64,000 nt of DNA from Homoserinimonas aerilata (GTDB taxonomy: Bacteria > Actinomycetota > Actinomycetes > Actinomycetales > Microbacteriaceae). Shown in pieces: positions 45,991 through 54,053 of the stretch. Position 1 is the stretch's first letter. Each line of letters opens with the position of its first letter. The DNA lies in assembly GCF_006716125.1 (NCBI RefSeq), contig NZ_VFOM01000004.1, forward strand, positions 68,419 to 132,418. The letters are read 5' to 3'. The notes under the pieces are model-generated. The model was not told the origin of the DNA. It ran no database searches and was given only the letters and a program-made list of their open reading frames with translations. Position numbers and translations under genes: made by a program.

Positions 45991-47604
45991 ATGCCAGAAC
46001 AGACAGGCACGCAGCAGCCGGATTCGATAGGGCGCCAGGCGGCCTCCGGCGTGCTGTGGCTGATCGTGCAGAAATGGGCGATCAGGATCACGGGCTTCGT
46101 CACGATCGCCGTGCTCACCCGCTTTCTCAGCCCGGAGGACTTCGGCACCGTCGCCGCCGCATCCACCATGCTCCCCTTCTTCTATCTGCTGGCCGATCTG
46201 GGATTCGCCGCCTACATCGTGCAGGCCGACACAACGGACCGCCGGATGCTGAGCACCGGGTTCTGGTTCTCCACGGTCGCCGGTCTGCTCCTGGCCGGGG
46301 CGCTCATCCTGTGCGCTCCCCTCGTCGGGCTGGTGTTCCGCTCGGAACAGATCGTGCCCGTGATGCAGGTGCTCTCGCTCGCCGTCGTGTTCACGGCGAC
46401 GGCATCCGTTCCCATGGCACTTCTGCGGCGCGGGATGCGGTTCCGGGCGATCGCCGCGCAGGGCAGTGTGGCCGCCGTGGTCGCGCAGGTCGTGGCGGTG
46501 GGGATGACGCTCGCGGGTCTCGGCGTGTGGGCGCTGGTCGGGCAGATCCTGGTCTCGCTGTTCCTGACCGCCGTGCTCGCCTGGGTGGCCGCCCGCTGGC
46601 GGCCGGCCTTCGCATTCTCCTACGCCGAGTTCCGTGTCATGGCGCGCTTCGGCAGCCAGGTGCTCGGCGTCGAGTTCGTGGCCATGTTCCGCGCCTGGGC
46701 CGAGGCGGCCATCATCTCGACCGTGCTCGGCATGGCGGCGCTCGGCTATCTGAACATCGCGCAGAGGCTCGTGCAGATCGTGCAAGACCTCACGGGGGCG
46801 GCGCTCGTTCCGGTCTCCACGGTCGCGTTCGCGAAGATCCGGGGCTCCTCCGAGCGGCTGCGCAGCGCCTACCTCAAAGCGCTCCGGATGACGTACGCGG
46901 TCATGTCCCCGCCCCTGACTCTTCTCGCGGTGGCGGCACCGCTGGTGATCCCCATCGTCTTCGGCGACGGCTGGGAGCAGAGCGCGCGCGTCGCCCAAGT
47001 GCTCGCCCTCGCCGGTCTGCTGGTCGTCGGGGCGACCCTCGACCACGGTCTCTTCTACGGCCTCGGCAGGCCGGGCCGGTGGTTCCTCTACGCGCTGTTC
47101 ATCGACGCCTGCACCGTCGCGGCCACCGCGCTGACCGCGCAGTGGGGGCTCGAGGCCGCCGCCTACGGCTTCCTCGCCGTGGCCGTGCTCGCCACCGTGA
47201 GCCGCTGGTTCCTCGTCGCCCGGCTCCTGCAGACGTCGCCGAGAACCCTCGCCGGGCCTTTCGGCTTCCTCGCCGCCGCAACCATCTGCGGGGGCGGGGC
47301 CGGATGGCTGGTGCTCGCACTGACCGACGGCCTCGCCCCCCTCGTGCGCATCCTGCTCATCGGCGTCGCCGTGCTGCTCGCCTATCTCGTCATCGTGCGC
47401 CTGCTCGCCCGCCAGCTCGTCTCAGAGTTGCGCGCGTATCTGCCCCGCCTCCCGGCGAAGCTCGGCGGACAGAAATCCGGCCCGGCAGCATCCGACCTAG
47501 CAGCATCCGACCCTGCGGCATCCGCCTCATCAGCATCCACACCAGCAGCATCCGTCCCATCGATGCCGGCCCCGGCCGGTTCCGAGCTGAAGGAGCCCTC
47601 ATGA
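45991..47604 (+). CDS. Polysaccharide flippase (Wzx, oligosaccharide-lipid translocase)
   Basis: 537 residues with about 12-14 membrane helices between 17 and 470. RQAASGVLWLIVQKWAIRI and FLSPEDFGTVAAAS are typical of the WzxC/polysaccharide export branch of MATE-like flippases. It would flip lipid-linked repeat units to the outer face. The cytoplasmic tail (about 480-530) is a low-complexity Ala-Ser-Pro run encoded by repeated GCATCC hexamers. The stop overlaps the next start. Confidence 0.94.
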   Translation: MPEQTGTQQPDSIGRQAASGVLWLIVQKWAIRITGFVTIAVLTRFLSPEDFGTVAAASTMLPFFYLLADLGFAAYIVQADTTDRRMLSTGFWFSTVAGLLLAGALILCAPLVGLVFRSEQIVPVMQVLSLAVVFTATASVPMALLRRGMRFRAIAAQGSVAAVVAQVVAVGMTLAGLGVWALVGQILVSLFLTAVLAWVAARWRPAFAFSYAEFRVMARFGSQVLGVEFVAMFRAWAEAAIISTVLGMAALGYLNIAQRLVQIVQDLTGAALVPVSTVAFAKIRGSSERLRSAYLKALRMTYAVMSPPLTLLAVAAPLVIPIVFGDGWEQSARVAQVLALAGLLVVGATLDHGLFYGLGRPGRWFLYALFIDACTVAATALTAQWGLEAAAYGFLAVAVLATVSRWFLVARLLQTSPRTLAGPFGFLAAATICGGGAGWLVLALTDGLAPLVRILLIGVAVLLAYLVIVRLLARQLVSELRAYLPRLPAKLGGQKSGPAASDLAASDPAASASSASTPAASVPSMPAPAGSELKEPS

Positions 47605-48959
47605 CCTCCCGCGCCGCGACCCCGCCGCATGTGCTGATCATCGTGCAGAATCTGCCGGTACCGCTCGACCGCCGGGTCTGGCTGGAGTGCCAGGCCCTCG
47701 TGGCCCGCGGCTACAGCGTCAGCGTGATCTGCCCGAAGGGGCCCGGCGACCCCGCACATCAGCTGCTCGACGGCGTCAGCATCCACAAGTACGCCCCCGC
47801 GCCCGAGGCGAAGGGGCTCCTCGGCTTCGTGTGGGAGTTCGCGTACAGCTGGGTGCGCACCGCCTGGCTTTCGCTGAAAGTACGCCGGATGCAGCGCTTC
47901 GATGTGATCCAGGCCTGCAACCCGCCGGACACCTACTGGCTGCTCGCGCTGCTGTGGCGCCCCTTCGGCGTCGACTTCGTGTTCGACCACCACGACCTCA
48001 ACCCCGAACTGTTCGTGTCGCGCTTCGGTGAGCCGCGCGGCGGCCTGAAGGCGCTTGAACACCGCGGCCTGCTCTGGCTCGAGCGCCGCACCTTCCGCGC
48101 CGCGCAGCACGTGATCTCGACCAACGAGTCGTACAAGGCGGTCGCCATCCGGCGAGGAGGCCGCATGCCCAGCAAGGTGACCGTCGTTCGCAGCGGGCCA
48201 GACACCCGGCAGATGCGCCCCATCCATCCGGACCACCCCCGCCCTGCCGGCGAGATCAACCTCGTCTATCTCGGAATCATGGGGCCGCAGGACGGCGTCG
48301 ACCAGGTGCTGCTCGTCGTCGACGAGCTCGTGCACCGTCGCGGCCGCAGCACCGTGACGGCCACACTGCTCGGATTCGGCGACTGCCTCGAGGAGCTGAA
48401 GGCCCAGTCGACGGCGTTGGGGCTCGACGACCATGTGAGCTTCACCGGTCGGGTCGACCGGGCCGAGATCGCGGAGCATCTCAGCCGCGCCGACATCGGC
48501 CTCTGCCCCGATCTGAAGACCCCGCTCAACGAGCTGTCGACGATGAACAAGACCATGGAGTACATGGCCTACGGGCTGCCCGCCGTGTCGTTCGACCTCA
48601 CCGAGACCCGCGTCTCGGGCGGCGACACCCTCCTCTATGTGCCCTCCGGCGATGTGGCGGCGTTCGCGGATGCGGTCGAGGCGCTCATCGACGACCCCTC
48701 GCTTCGCGCGCGGCTCGGCCGGGCGGCCCGGGCCCGCGTCTCCACACTCCTGGACTGGCGGCCGCAGGCCACTGCCTACGTCTCCGTCTTCGACCGGCTG
48801 ACCGGCTTCGCACCGCTCGAGGTCACGCCCGTGACCGAAGCGGATGACGCATCCGACACCGATCCGCAGGGGCGGCGCTACGTCGACCTCGACGACGAGA
48901 CCGGGTTCGAGCGCTATCTCGTCGAGCGCGGCGCAGACGCAGAGCGGGGCGCACGGTGA
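47601..48959 (+). CDS. Glycosyltransferase family 4
   Basis: 452 residues. A GT-B fold: PVPLDRRVWLECQALVARGY at the front, DHHDLNPELF in the middle, and the donor-site segment LNKTMEYMAYGLPAVSF-like (TMNKTMEYMAYGLPAVSFD) near 330. An extra C-terminal tail of about 45 acidic residues follows. The ATG overlaps the flippase stop (ATGA) and its own stop overlaps the ligase start, so this gene links the assembly genes to the carrier-protein cassette. Confidence 0.93.
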   Translation: MTSRAATPPHVLIIVQNLPVPLDRRVWLECQALVARGYSVSVICPKGPGDPAHQLLDGVSIHKYAPAPEAKGLLGFVWEFAYSWVRTAWLSLKVRRMQRFDVIQACNPPDTYWLLALLWRPFGVDFVFDHHDLNPELFVSRFGEPRGGLKALEHRGLLWLERRTFRAAQHVISTNESYKAVAIRRGGRMPSKVTVVRSGPDTRQMRPIHPDHPRPAGEINLVYLGIMGPQDGVDQVLLVVDELVHRRGRSTVTATLLGFGDCLEELKAQSTALGLDDHVSFTGRVDRAEIAEHLSRADIGLCPDLKTPLNELSTMNKTMEYMAYGLPAVSFDLTETRVSGGDTLLYVPSGDVAAFADAVEALIDDPSLRARLGRAARARVSTLLDWRPQATAYVSVFDRLTGFAPLEVTPVTEADDASDTDPQGRRYVDLDDETGFERYLVERGADAERGAR

Positions 48960-50551
48960 CGGCGATCAGAACGCACCTCCACGACCTACTCGCACAGGCG
49001 GCCGCGGCGACTCCTGCCGCGCCCGCGCTGAGCTACCGCGGCACGACCGTCGACTACGAGGAGGTCTGGCGGATGTCGCGCACGGCCGCAGCGCAGCTGC
49101 TCACGGTGGGCCTGCAGCGCGGCGACCGGGTGGCGATCTACCTCGAGAAGCGCATTGAGACGGTCGTGTCGATCTTCGCCGTCTCCGCCGCCGGGGGCGT
49201 GTTCGTGCCCGTCAACCCCGTGCTCAAGCCGACCCAGGTGTGGCACATCCTCAGCGACAGCGGGGCGGAGGTGCTCGTGACCTCGGCCGAGCGGCTGCCG
49301 CAGCTCGCGGCCATTCTGCCGGCCACGCGCATCACGCAGGTCATCGTCGTCGGTGACGGGGCAGCATCCGACCGCACGGCATCGGGTGACATGGCAGCAG
49401 ACGGCGCAGCGTCCTTGTTGCTCCACCGCTGGGAGCACGGCCAGCTCGCGGCAGGCGAGCCGGCGTCCTCCTCCGCGATCGACGTAGACCCGGCGGCCAT
49501 CCTGTACACCTCGGGCAGCACGGGCAGCCCCAAGGGCGTCGTCGTCAGCCACCGCAACCTGATCGTCGGCGCAGAGAGCGTGAGCAGCTATCTGGGCAAC
49601 ACGAGCGACGACGTCATCCTGAGCGTGCTCCCCCTCAGCTTCGACGCGGGCCTCAGCCAGGTGACGACGGCGTTCTCCGTCGGCGCGCACTGCGTGCTCA
49701 TGAACTACCTGCTGCCGCGTGAGGTGCCGCGGCTGTGCGAGCAGTACGGCGTCACAGGGCTGACCTGCGTTCCGCCGCTGTGGCTGCAGCTCGCCGACCT
49801 GGACTGGCCGGAGGAGACCGCGCAGAGGCTGCGCTACTGGGCGAACACGGGCGGGCGGATGCCCCGGGCCACACTCGATCGGCTGCGCGGGGTGTTCACG
49901 ACCGCCGAGCCGTACCTCATGTACGGCCTCACGGAGGCGTTCCGCTCCACCTATCTCGACCCCGCGGAGGTCGACCGTCGACCCGATTCGATCGGGCGGG
50001 CCATCCCGAACGCCGAGGTGCTCGTGCTGCGCCCCGACGGCACCCCGTGTGCACCCGGCGAGGAGGGCGAGCTCGTGCACCGCGGGGCGCTCGTCACGCT
50101 CGGCTACTGGAACGACCCCGTGCGCACCGCGGAGAGATACCGCCTCGTGCGGCACCCGCAGTGGCGCGCCCCCGAGACCGCGGTGTGGTCGGGCGACACG
50201 GTCGTGGCCGATGCGGACGGCTTTCTGTATTTCGTGGGCCGGAAGGATCACATGATCAAGACATCCGGCTACCGGGTGAGCCCCGACGAGATCGAGGAGG
50301 CCGCCTACAGCACGGGCCTCGTGCGCGACGCGGTCGCCCTCGGCGTCGACGACCCGGCACTCGGGCAGAGGATCGTTCTCGTGGCCACGCCGACGGCAAC
50401 CGGTCTCGACGTCGTCGCGCTCACCGCGGCCCTCAAGAAGCTCCTGCCGCTCTACATGGTGCCCTCGCGCATCGAGCTGCGCGAGGAGCTGCTCCGCTCG
50501 CCGAACGGCAAATACGATCGCACCCTTCTCGCCGAGGAGGTCGTGGCATGA
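48956..50551 (+). CDS. AMP-dependent acyl/aminoacyl ligase, exosortase-A-locus type
   Basis: 531 residues of the ANL superfamily. P-loop LYTSGSTGSPKGVVV is at about 183-197, MYGLTEAFRSTY is the A5 region, and IKTSGYRVSPDEIEEAAYS with the C-terminal lysine in SPNGKYDR completes the set. It resembles the acyl-CoA ligase that accompanies exosortase-A polysaccharide loci. It would activate an amino acid or acid as adenylate and load it on the carrier protein encoded two genes downstream. The GTG start overlaps the GT4 stop; the stop overlaps the decarboxylase start. Confidence 0.92.
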   Translation: MTAIRTHLHDLLAQAAAATPAAPALSYRGTTVDYEEVWRMSRTAAAQLLTVGLQRGDRVAIYLEKRIETVVSIFAVSAAGGVFVPVNPVLKPTQVWHILSDSGAEVLVTSAERLPQLAAILPATRITQVIVVGDGAASDRTASGDMAADGAASLLLHRWEHGQLAAGEPASSSAIDVDPAAILYTSGSTGSPKGVVVSHRNLIVGAESVSSYLGNTSDDVILSVLPLSFDAGLSQVTTAFSVGAHCVLMNYLLPREVPRLCEQYGVTGLTCVPPLWLQLADLDWPEETAQRLRYWANTGGRMPRATLDRLRGVFTTAEPYLMYGLTEAFRSTYLDPAEVDRRPDSIGRAIPNAEVLVLRPDGTPCAPGEEGELVHRGALVTLGYWNDPVRTAERYRLVRHPQWRAPETAVWSGDTVVADADGFLYFVGRKDHMIKTSGYRVSPDEIEEAAYSTGLVRDAVALGVDDPALGQRIVLVATPTATGLDVVALTAALKKLLPLYMVPSRIELREELLRSPNGKYDRTLLAEEVVA

Positions 50552-51774
50552 AGCCGCACGATCACGCCGCCGCATTCGGCACGGCCGACGGAGAGCTCAG
50601 GGTCGGCGGGATGCCCCTCAGCCGGCTTGCCGCCCGTGTCGGCTCGACACCGTTCTTCGCCTACGACCGCGGGCTGCTCGACCGGCGCATCGACGAACTG
50701 CGCGCAGCGTTCCCCGAACGCCTCGAGCTCAGCTACGCGATGAAGGCGAACCCCATGCCGGCCATCGTGCAGCATCTGGCGAACAGGGTCGACCGCATCG
50801 ACGTCGCATCCGGGCTCGAGCTGCAGGCCGCGCTCGACACGACCATGCGCAGCGAGCGGATCAGCTTCGCCGGCCCCGGCAAGTCGCCCGCCGAGATCCG
50901 GCAGGCCGTCGCATCCGGAATCATCGTCGAGCTCGAATCGCGCACCGAATTCGATCGCGTGATCGCCGCCGGCGACGAACTCGGGCTCACACCGAATGTC
51001 GCCATCCGGGTGAACCCCGACTTCGCGGTGAAGGGCTCCGGGATGCGGATGGGCGGCGGGCCGCAGCAGTTCGGCATCGACGCAGAACAGGTGCCTGCGG
51101 TGCTGCGCGACTATGCGGCCGCCGGCGTGAACGTGCTCGGCTTCCATGTCTTCGCCGGCTCGCAGAATCTCGCCGCGGCCGTCATCGCGGAGGCGCAGCG
51201 GCGCACGGTCGACCTCGTCAGCAGCCTCGCCGAACACCTGGCCACCCCGGTGCGCTACCTCAACCTGGGCGGCGGATTCGGCATCCCGTACGTGGAGAAG
51301 GACCAGCCGCTCGAACTGCAACTCGTCGCCGACAACCTGCACGACCTCGTCGACGGGCCGGTGGCCGAGCGGATGCCCGAGGCCACGCCGGTCATCGAGC
51401 TCGGCAGATATCTGGTCGGGGAATGCGGCGTCTACGTCACGCGGGTGCTCGACCGCAAGGATTCGCGGGGCACGACCTTCCTGGTGGTGGACGGCGGCAT
51501 GCACCACCAGCTCGCCGCCTCCGGCAACTTCGGCCAGGCCATCCGCCGCAACCACCCGCTCGTGCTGGGCAACCACGTCGGACGCCCGCTCACCGAACGC
51601 GCCACCGTCGTCGGCTGCCTGTGCACCCCGCTCGACCTGCTCGGCGACCACGTCGAGCTGCCCGAGGCGGAGATCGGCGACCTCGTGGTCATCTTCCAGG
51701 CCGGGGCCTACGGCCTCACCGCGAGCCCGACGGCGTTCCTCGGCCACCCCGCACCGGCGGAGGTCATCGTGTGA
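50548..51774 (+). CDS. PLP-dependent decarboxylase, fold type III, exosortase-A-locus type
   Basis: 408 residues of the ornithine/DAP/arginine decarboxylase family. The PLP lysine is K66 (LSYAMKANPMP), NLGGGFGIPY near 240 binds phosphate, and GECGVYVTRVLDRK and VDGGMHHQLA follow. Members linked to polysaccharide loci may decarboxylate a free or carrier-bound amino acid. Being translationally coupled to the ligase and followed by a carrier protein, it likely produces the amine-bearing group of the decoration (inference). Confidence 0.93.
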   Translation: MKPHDHAAAFGTADGELRVGGMPLSRLAARVGSTPFFAYDRGLLDRRIDELRAAFPERLELSYAMKANPMPAIVQHLANRVDRIDVASGLELQAALDTTMRSERISFAGPGKSPAEIRQAVASGIIVELESRTEFDRVIAAGDELGLTPNVAIRVNPDFAVKGSGMRMGGGPQQFGIDAEQVPAVLRDYAAAGVNVLGFHVFAGSQNLAAAVIAEAQRRTVDLVSSLAEHLATPVRYLNLGGGFGIPYVEKDQPLELQLVADNLHDLVDGPVAERMPEATPVIELGRYLVGECGVYVTRVLDRKDSRGTTFLVVDGGMHHQLAASGNFGQAIRRNHPLVLGNHVGRPLTERATVVGCLCTPLDLLGDHVELPEAEIGDLVVIFQAGAYGLTASPTAFLGHPAPAEVIV

Positions 51775-51838
51775 GAGGCCCCAACGCATCCGCCCAGCCA
51801 CATTTTGACCAGCCACGTCTCGACCACAAGGAGCAGTC

Positions 51839-52096
51839 ATGACAACAACCCTCGACGCCGTGCGCGGCGTGCTGATCGAGTCACTCGAACTCAGCCAGAG
51901 CCCCGACGAGCTGAAGGAGGACACCGCGCTGTTCGGCTCGCTGCCGGAGCTCGACTCCTTCGGCGTCGTGCAGTTGGTGACGTCGATCGAGGACCGCTTC
52001 GACATCACAGTCGACGACGACGAGTTCGGCGCCGAGATCTTCGAGACGGTGGGCACGCTCACCGGATTCGTCGATGCCAAGCTCGCCGCTGCCTGA
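51839..52096 (+). CDS. Acyl carrier protein
   Basis: 85 residues. The 4'-phosphopantetheine site is S40 in ELDSFGVVQL, with acidic helices around it (EDRFDITVDDDEF). AAGGAG precedes the ATG. It is not the fatty-acid ACP context: it sits inside the ligase-decarboxylase-asparagine-synthase cassette and should carry the substrate for that pathway. A 4'-phosphopantetheinyl transferase is not in the window. Confidence 0.94.
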   Translation: MTTTLDAVRGVLIESLELSQSPDELKEDTALFGSLPELDSFGVVQLVTSIEDRFDITVDDDEFGAEIFETVGTLTGFVDAKLAAA

Positions 52097-52097
52097 C

Positions 52098-53867
52098 ATG
52101 CGCGGCCCGCTCGGGACCCTGCCCGGTTTCATCGCGCACGGCAGCGACGACGCCGGGCGCATCAGCGCGCTCCTCGAGCATCCTGCCGTCTCCATGGCGA
52201 GCTGCGGGCCCGTGAGTCTGGCCTCGTGGGGGCTGGATTCGCTGGGCCCCGCCCCGGCGTTCGCCCTGTCGCGCGTGATCCGCTCTGATCGCGGCGCGGT
52301 TGCACCCGCCGAGATCGTGGACGCGATGCGTGACGACCCGGCAGCCCTGACGCGCCTGCTCCCGCCGTTCGCCGCCGTCGCGGGCGACGAGCGGGGTGTG
52401 ACGATGGTCGCCGATTCGATGGGGTTCCGGCAGCTCTTTCACAGCGCACCGGATGCCTCGGGCACACCTGTGCTGTCGACCTCGGCGCTGCTCGCGGGCC
52501 GGGCGCGCGCCGCCGAGCTCGATGACACCGCGGTGGCCGTGCAGTCGCTGCTCGGCTGGCAGCTGGGACGGCGCACACTGTTCCGCGGCATCGAGAAGCT
52601 CGCCGAGGGCGCCGTCGCCCGCATCGATGCGCAGGGGCTGCGCATCGACCCGGCCCCCGCTGAGGCGGACGAGCGGGTGTCGCTCGACGACGCCGTGGCG
52701 AGCGCTGCTGCGCTGCTGCGTGCCTCCCTCGAAGCGCTCCTCGACGATCATCCGGATGCCGTTCTGCAGCTCACCGGCGGCCAGGACTCCCGCATCCTGC
52801 TCAGCGCCATCCCCGCCTCCCGTCGGCGCGGGCTGCGGGCGATGACCCTGGGAGGCCCCGGCAGCGGCGATGTGCGCGTCGCCCGAGACCTCGCGGCGCG
52901 CTACGGTCTGCGGCACGAGGCGCACGACTTCGCTGCGCTCGATGCGGTGAGCCCCGCGGATGCGTGGGGCCTGGTGGCGGATGCTGCGGTGCGGCTCGAC
53001 GGAATGGCCGACCCGGTCGCGCTTGCTGCTCTCTCCGTCGCCGAGCGCAACTTCGAGCAGGGGGTGCGGATCTCGGGCCTCGGCGGCGAGGTCGCCCGCG
53101 GCTTCTACTATCTGGGGGCGGTGCGCGACCGCCCGTTCACGCGGATCGACTCAGAACAACTCGCGTCCTGGCGCATGTTCGCGAACGAGTCGGTCGAGCC
53201 GGGCCTCCTCGGCAGCGAGTTCGCCGGCTGGGCCCGCAGCGTCGCCGACGACGAACTCGCCTCCGTCATGGCGGCGGCGAGCGAGGAGTGGTTCCGCGCG
53301 ACCGACGATCTCTACCTGCGGCACCGGATGCAACGCTGGGCGGGAGCCACCGACACGGCCGTCGGCCACGACCGCGTCGTCGTGAATCCGATGCTTTGCC
53401 AGCACTTTCTCAGTCTCGCCTCTCGGCTGTCACCGGGGGACAAAGCCCACTCTCTTTTTCTCGCCCGACTGCAGCTCGAACTCGACCCCGAACTGGCCCG
53501 GATTCCCCTCGAAGGTCGGCCCGCCCCGATCGCCATGGCCCACCCCACCCCGTGGCGCTCGGTGACCGGCACGGTGGGTGCGGCGCTGCGCCTGTCTCGC
53601 AAGGCGACCCAGCGCATCCGGAACAGGAATCGGCCTCCGGCCGGGGGTTTAGAACTTGCCGGGCGCGTGGTCGAGCACTGGCGTGAGAACCCCGCGCTTC
53701 TCTCCTCCGCGCGCCTTCCCGGCTATGTCGAGCAGGACTGGATCGACGGTGTGCTTGCCGGCCGCATCACGCCGCGACCCAGCTCGGTCGCCTTGCTCAC
53801 GAACCTGCTCGTGGCAGGCGGCGCGACGGTGCGAGAGGCTCGACCATCCGACCGAACGGCGAGGTGA
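52098..53867 (+). CDS. Asparagine-synthase-like ATP-dependent amidotransferase/ligase
   Basis: 589 residues. The ATP-pyrophosphatase loop LTGGQDSR is at about 224-231, followed by the synthetase domain (ISGLGGEVARGFYY; PMLCQHFLSLASRLSPGDK). The N-terminal region has the glutaminase-like fold pattern but lacks a Cys2 nucleophile, so glutamine hydrolysis is unlikely. It may form an amide using a free amine, like beta-lactam synthetase-type relatives. I start at ATG 52098, two bases after the ACP stop; ATG 52074 would overlap ACP by 23 bases. Confidence 0.9.
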   Translation: MRGPLGTLPGFIAHGSDDAGRISALLEHPAVSMASCGPVSLASWGLDSLGPAPAFALSRVIRSDRGAVAPAEIVDAMRDDPAALTRLLPPFAAVAGDERGVTMVADSMGFRQLFHSAPDASGTPVLSTSALLAGRARAAELDDTAVAVQSLLGWQLGRRTLFRGIEKLAEGAVARIDAQGLRIDPAPAEADERVSLDDAVASAAALLRASLEALLDDHPDAVLQLTGGQDSRILLSAIPASRRRGLRAMTLGGPGSGDVRVARDLAARYGLRHEAHDFAALDAVSPADAWGLVADAAVRLDGMADPVALAALSVAERNFEQGVRISGLGGEVARGFYYLGAVRDRPFTRIDSEQLASWRMFANESVEPGLLGSEFAGWARSVADDELASVMAAASEEWFRATDDLYLRHRMQRWAGATDTAVGHDRVVVNPMLCQHFLSLASRLSPGDKAHSLFLARLQLELDPELARIPLEGRPAPIAMAHPTPWRSVTGTVGAALRLSRKATQRIRNRNRPPAGGLELAGRVVEHWRENPALLSSARLPGYVEQDWIDGVLAGRITPRPSSVALLTNLLVAGGATVREARPSDRTAR

Positions 53868-53922
53868 GGCGTGTCGTCAGCTTGACCCGGGGGCATACGT
53901 CGGTTCTAATTGACAGGTCATG

Positions 53923-53943
53923 TTGCCCCTCGAATGGGGGCAA
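53923..53943. promoter_or_regulatory. Inverted repeat TTGCCCC-N6-GGGGGCAA with nearby G-run half-sites
   Basis: Arms TTGCCCC and GGGGCAA. Half-sites GGGGGCATAC (near 53890) and GGGGGTAC (near 53956) flank it, and TTGACA at 53910-53915 could be a -35 box. Similar to the repeats at 31973 and 32029. The 53868-54053 gap contains no gene. Confidence 0.5.
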
Positions 53944-54053
53944 GCCTCTCCCGATGGGGGTACAACCTCACCCGCTCTGCCTAACTGCGACGCGGGCGAC
54001 GACTCGACACACAAGACGAGCTAGGATGTATTTTGATTTCCCCTCATTTTAAG

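Noticed and set aside
33902..53867. Exosortase/PEP-CTERM system
   Set aside because: Although the ligase and decarboxylase resemble exosortase-A-locus proteins, there is no exosortase, no PEP-CTERM or LPXTG tail and no sortase in the window.
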